Shown one piece after another: positions 6,271-8,900 of a DNA stretch of 8,900 nucleotides (positions are counted from its first letter, which is position 1; each line of letters begins with the position of its first letter). A program made the position numbers and the translations under genes. A model generated the notes under the pieces. That model saw only the letters and a list, made by a program, of their open reading frames with translations, had not been told where the DNA came from and ran no database searches. The DNA lies in NCBI GenBank assembly GCA_003353825.1, contig PIVW01000228.1, forward strand, positions 1-8,900. The letters are read 5' to 3'. The stretch is from Chloroflexota bacterium (GTDB lineage: Bacteria; Chloroflexota; Anaerolineae; J102).

Positions 6271-6555
6271 ATGATCATTGGTTCCGCGGTCATTGAACTC
6301 GATATTGCGGCGAGTACTTCTTTGAAGGACAAGCGCCGGGTTGTGAAAGCGGTCACCGCTCGTTTGCAGCGTGACTACAATCTTGCCGTTGCCGAAGTCG
6401 ATGCTCTTGATAGTTGGCATCGCGCAGTGATTGGCATTGTTACTGTTTCTAATGACGCTGGCTATGCACATGGTTTGCTTGAGAAGGCGGTCTCCGCACT
6501 CGCCGACTGGCGCTTGGATTGTGAGCTCGCAAGCTACCATGTGGAGATTCTGTAG
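6271..6555 (+). CDS. ylxP: DUF503 / YlxP family protein
   Basis: This 94-residue protein covers the whole DUF503 domain: 'AVIELDIAASTSLKDKRRVVK' split as 'AVIELDIAAS' and 'SLKDKRRVVK' (about 7-26), 'YNLAVAEVDALDSWHRAVIGIV' split as 'NLAVAEVDALDSW' and 'RAVIGIVTVSND', and the closing 'YHVEIL'. The family is a small ferredoxin-like fold. In Firmicutes ylxP sits in the nusA-infB-rbfA operon and is thought to relate to ribosome maturation or translation, but its biochemical role is not established. Here it stands outside that setting, four bases after lipM and without a clear ribosome binding site, so translation is probably coupled to lipM. Family call is firm; any link to lipoylation is only positional. 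Confidence 0.88.
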   Translation: MIIGSAVIELDIAASTSLKDKRRVVKAVTARLQRDYNLAVAEVDALDSWHRAVIGIVTVSNDAGYAHGLLEKAVSALADWRLDCELASYHVEIL

Positions 6556-6625
6556 TGGGGCAAAATGCTGATACAGAATCGGCCGGTTTCAGGCGATAGA
6601 TTAATTAACTGATTTCCCACACTTT

Positions 6626-6631
6626 AAGGAG
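6626..6631 (+). promoter_or_regulatory. Ribosome binding site of pckA
   Basis: AAGGAG is followed by six bases and the ATG at 6638. It is one of the two strongest Shine-Dalgarno matches in the window and settles the pckA start. The rest of the 82-base gap after ylxP includes TTAATTAA (6601-6608) but no promoter I would call. Confidence 0.8.
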
Positions 6632-6637
6632 CAAAGA

Positions 6638-8251
6638 ATGAGAGACGTACACCAGTTTGGCGCTGCCGCCAGCCACTATGGGCTTGAAAATCATGGTCTG
6701 CGCAACCTCTGGGCGGCGTGGTGGAACCTGCCAACGCCAGCCCTCTATGAAGCCGCCACTCGCAATCGCGAAGGGTGGATGGTTCACTTGGGACCACTTG
6801 TAACCCGCACAGGCCAGCACACGGGCCGATCACCAAACGACCGCTTTGTGGTGCGAGAATCTACTACCGAAGACAAGCTGTGGTGGGGTAGTGTCAACCG
6901 GCCGCTCGAAAGAGAAACCTTTCAGCGCATCAAGAACCGCATGATGACTCACTTGGAGGGGCGACAGGTGTTTGTCCAGGACTGCTATGCCGGCGCCGAT
7001 TCTGAGTATCGTATGCCTGTGCGAGTGATTACCGAAACGGCCTGGCACAGTCTTTTCGTGCGCAATATGTTTATCCGTGAACTTGATCGCGATAAACTGA
7101 GAGATCATATCCCTGAATTTACAGTGATACAGGCGCCTAGCTTCACTGCCAACCCTGAAGAAGATGGTACGAACTCTCAAGCATTTATCATTTTGAACTT
7201 TGCCGAGCGCACTGTCCTAATTGGTGGTAGTCAGTATGCAGGAGAGATGAAAAAATCGATTTTCTCTGTAATGAATTACCAGATGCCGCAGCGGGGCGTT
7301 CTGCCCATGCACTGTTCGGCCAACATGGGCCCTGACGGCGATGTCGCCATCTTCTTTGGCCTTTCTGGCACAGGCAAAACAACTCTCAGCGCCGACACCT
7401 CTCGAACTTTGATCGGCGACGACGAGCATGGCTGGAGCGATCGCGGGATTTTCAATTTCGAAGGCGGCTGTTATGCCAAGGTTATCAAACTATCGGCCGA
7501 GGCTGAGCCCGAGATTTATGCCACCACCCGCCACTTTGGTACCATCCTCGAGAATGTAAGCTACAACGCCCATACACGCCGGATTGATCTCGACGACGCC
7601 AGTTTGACCGAAAACACACGTGCCGCCTACCCCATCACCCACATTCCCAATGCCTCTCTTGATGGCCTTGGTGGGCATCCCCAGAATGTCATTTTCTTGA
7701 CAGCAGATGCTTTCGGCGTAATGCCCCCGATTTCCAAACTGACCCCTGAGCAGGCTATGTACCACTTTATCAGTGGTTATACAGCCAAGGTAGCCGGCAC
7801 AGAACGTGGCATTACCGAGCCTGTACCCAATTTCAGCGCCTGTTTTGGCGCACCTTTCTTGCCCTTGCACCCCTTTATTTACGCCAAGATGCTTGGTGAG
7901 AAGATCGAAAAGCATGACGCTAATGTCTGGCTGGTCAACACCGGTTGGACTGGTGGGCCATATGGTGAAGGTAAACGCATGGAGATCAAGTACACTCGAG
8001 CCATGATTACGGCGGCGCTTGCCGGCCGTTTAGACAATGTCGAAACAGAGCCTGACCCGATCTTCGGCGTGCACGTGCCGGTCAGTATTCCTGGCGTCCC
8101 AGACTATGTGCTGAGACCCAAGAACACCTGGTCAGATGGCGAAGCCTATGATACGCAGGCCAAGAAGCTGGCCGGTATGTTTGTTGAGAACTTCAAGAAG
8201 TTCCAGGACGAGGTCTCTGACGAAGTGGTTGCTGCTGGACCGACGCCCTGA
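6638..8251 (+). CDS. pckA: Phosphoenolpyruvate carboxykinase (ATP)
   Basis: PckA interconverts oxaloacetate plus ATP and phosphoenolpyruvate plus CO2 plus ADP in the cytosol, the entry to gluconeogenesis from the citric acid cycle. The 537 residues equal the usual ATP-type length (about 540). Conserved parts are all present: 'GRSPNDRF' with substrate-binding Arg64, 'SQYAGEMKKSIF' with Tyr200 and the metal-binding Lys205/206 region, 'MHCSANMG' with His225, the P-loop 'GLSGTGKTTLS' at 241-251 with Lys247, the metal-binding 'LIGDDEHGW' (258-266; Asp261, Asp262), 'ENTRAAYP' with Arg328, and 'TGWTGGPYGEGKRM' (435-448). This is the ATP form; the GTP form is unrelated in these motifs. It has its own strong ribosome binding site and a terminator behind it, so it may be a separate transcription unit or the end of the ygfZ-lipM-ylxP run. 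Confidence 0.97.
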   Translation: MRDVHQFGAAASHYGLENHGLRNLWAAWWNLPTPALYEAATRNREGWMVHLGPLVTRTGQHTGRSPNDRFVVRESTTEDKLWWGSVNRPLERETFQRIKNRMMTHLEGRQVFVQDCYAGADSEYRMPVRVITETAWHSLFVRNMFIRELDRDKLRDHIPEFTVIQAPSFTANPEEDGTNSQAFIILNFAERTVLIGGSQYAGEMKKSIFSVMNYQMPQRGVLPMHCSANMGPDGDVAIFFGLSGTGKTTLSADTSRTLIGDDEHGWSDRGIFNFEGGCYAKVIKLSAEAEPEIYATTRHFGTILENVSYNAHTRRIDLDDASLTENTRAAYPITHIPNASLDGLGGHPQNVIFLTADAFGVMPPISKLTPEQAMYHFISGYTAKVAGTERGITEPVPNFSACFGAPFLPLHPFIYAKMLGEKIEKHDANVWLVNTGWTGGPYGEGKRMEIKYTRAMITAALAGRLDNVETEPDPIFGVHVPVSIPGVPDYVLRPKNTWSDGEAYDTQAKKLAGMFVENFKKFQDEVSDEVVAAGPTP

Positions 8252-8271
8252 CTCCGTTCGAGCAAGAGCTA

Positions 8272-8317
8272 AATAATAAATCGGCCGGCGACTGTGATCG
8301 CTGGTCGATTATTTATT
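8272..8317. terminator. Long hairpin terminator after pckA, possibly bidirectional
   Basis: A stem of 13 consecutive pairs (8279-8291 with 8298-8310, two G-U) closes a six-base loop. After a two-by-two mismatch it continues with five more A-U pairs (8272-8276 with 8313-8317). The right side is U-rich (ATTATTTATTGTTT), as in a Rho-independent terminator for pckA. The left side is A-rich, so the minus-strand transcript of the convergent methyltransferase gene would also show a U-rich tail. Confidence 0.75.
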
Positions 8318-8333
8318 GTTTACCGTAGCCGGA

Positions 8334-8444
8334 TCAACTCCTGAATTCGTACGCCGACTGCAGCCATGCGAGGACTTCGCCATCTACATCGCCCGGCGAA
8401 TGCAGCGCTACTTTGTGTGATCGAACTATTGTTTGAGTAGAGGA
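8334..8444 (-). pseudogene. Coding-like 3' remnant, possibly a DUF5655-type tail
   Basis: On the minus strand a frame is open from just after a TAA (8445-8447) to TGA (8334-8336), 36 codons with no ATG, GTG or TTG. It reads like real protein: 'SHKVALHSPGDVD' followed by 'EVLAWLQSAYEFRS'. From memory this resembles the C-terminal tail of small DUF5655-type proteins, but I could not test that. It starts inside the last codons of the methyltransferase gene in another frame and fills most of the gap before the terminator. I infer the left-over 3' end of a lost gene; it could also be chance. Confidence 0.3.
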
Positions 8445-8900
8445 TTAGTTTCATGCCCTCTGCCGAAGTCAACCAACGCTTGCGATTGCGCCCGCAGGTT
8501 TTCATCGGGGGTCCACATGGGAACTTCGCAGCCACCGGCACTGAACGCGCGCCTGCCGCCGATTTCCATACATCGAGTAGCTGCCTCATAAACCCTCTCG
8601 GGCGTGCCTTGCAGCAGCACTGTTACCGGATCGAAATTACCGCAGAAGGATACCCGGTCTCCGAAATTCGCTACAGCCGCCTCCATATCGACCATGTAGT
8701 CCAGATCGATGATGTCGGCGCCACTTTCCACCATGGCGTCGACGATTTTATTGGTGTTGCCGCAGATGTGCAGGCGGGCCAGCGCCCCCATTTCATGGAC
8801 GGCGGCAAAGACGCGCTGTTCGTAGGGCAAGGCGAAACGTCGGTAGATCTGCGGATTCACCAGCGAACCCACGGCGTCGCCCAGCCCAATGATGGCGGCA
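8426..8900 (-). CDS. Uroporphyrinogen-decarboxylase-family methyltransferase, 5' end outside window
   Basis: The frame is open from the window edge to TAG (8426-8428), about 158 residues. The GTG at 8872 is only an internal codon: the nine residues before it, 'AAIIGLGDA', continue the family pattern. The segment is the C-terminal half of a UroD-fold protein of the MtaA/MtbA/CmuA branch. It shows 'NPQIYRRFALPYEQRVF', then 'LHICGNTNKIV', 'GADIIDLDYMVDM', 'FCGNFDPVTVLLQGTP', and 'AGGCEVPMWTPDENL'. His and Cys of 'HIC' plus the Cys of 'AGGC' form the H-x-C-x(n)-C zinc set that binds the thiol or methyl acceptor in corrinoid-dependent methyltransferases and is absent from true HemE. The substrate cannot be told. 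It converges on pckA. Confidence 0.85.
   Translation of the reverse strand, partial: AAIIGLGDAVGSLVNPQIYRRFALPYEQRVFAAVHEMGALARLHICGNTNKIVDAMVESGADIIDLDYMVDMEAAVANFGDRVSFCGNFDPVTVLLQGTPERVYEAATRCMEIGGRRAFSAGGCEVPMWTPDENLRAQSQALVDFGRGHETNPLLKQ

Noticed and set aside
7490..7915. 141-codon minus-strand frame inside pckA
   Set aside because: It is a mirror frame of a highly conserved enzyme gene; the translation has no recognisable motif and no start signals.
6577..8288. AATCGGCCGG present on both sides of pckA (6577-6586 and 8279-8288)
   Set aside because: A ten-base match is expected many times by chance in this window; the second copy is explained as terminator stem, and no attachment-site or transposon features accompany it.
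8320..8589. 89-codon minus-strand frame at the end of the methyltransferase gene
   Set aside because: It overlaps the strongly supported methyltransferase frame and its translation is Arg/Ser rich without a family pattern. The shorter frame 8334-8444 in the same area looks far more protein-like.

Overview
The window reads as ordinary chromosomal DNA from a free-living bacterium, most likely a member of the Chloroflexota (Anaerolineae or Caldilineae type). The evidence is the exported protein with a Thr-Pro 'TPTPTPT' linker joining a pre-peptidase (PPC) domain to a beta-propeller, the neighbouring DNRLRE-type surface domain, and the house-keeping set CoaX, CoaBC, LipM, YlxP and PckA. This is an inference from protein style; no rRNA or other taxonomic marker is present.

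Region 1 (1-1904) is a cell-surface module. The 3' end of a DNRLRE (CBM96-like) gene on the + strand converges, with only 8 bases between stop codons, on a minus-strand gene for a secreted PPC/Thr-Pro-linker/seven-bladed YVTN propeller protein. Region 2 (2064-4120) is a two-gene minus-strand operon, coaX-coaBC, overlapping by GTGA. It encodes pantothenate kinase (type III), phosphopantothenoylcysteine synthetase and its decarboxylase, that is pantothenate to 4'-phosphopantetheine. Region 3 (4121-4306) is a divergent intergenic region with a good minus-strand promoter for coaX, a perfect 7+2+7 palindrome inside its spacer, and a plus-strand extended -10 for the next gene.

Region 4 (4307-8251) holds four + strand genes: ygfZ (folate-binding, Fe-S maintenance), lipM (octanoyl transfer to lipoyl proteins), ylxP (DUF503) and pckA (ATP-dependent PEP carboxykinase). 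lipM and ylxP are clearly co-transcribed (4-base gap); pckA has its own strong ribosome binding site and is closed by a long hairpin terminator. Region 5 (8252-8900) holds that terminator, a short coding-like remnant, and the 3' part of a minus-strand uroporphyrinogen-decarboxylase-family methyltransferase gene that runs off the window.

I found no mobile element, CRISPR array, tRNA or rRNA, and nothing that amounts to a new system. The points most worth checking are the CoaBC decarboxylase domain that lacks the textbook Asn and Cys, the palindrome in the coaX promoter, the cysteine-bracketed propeller protein, and the 3' gene remnant behind the methyltransferase gene. No stretch longer than 300 bases is without a gene.
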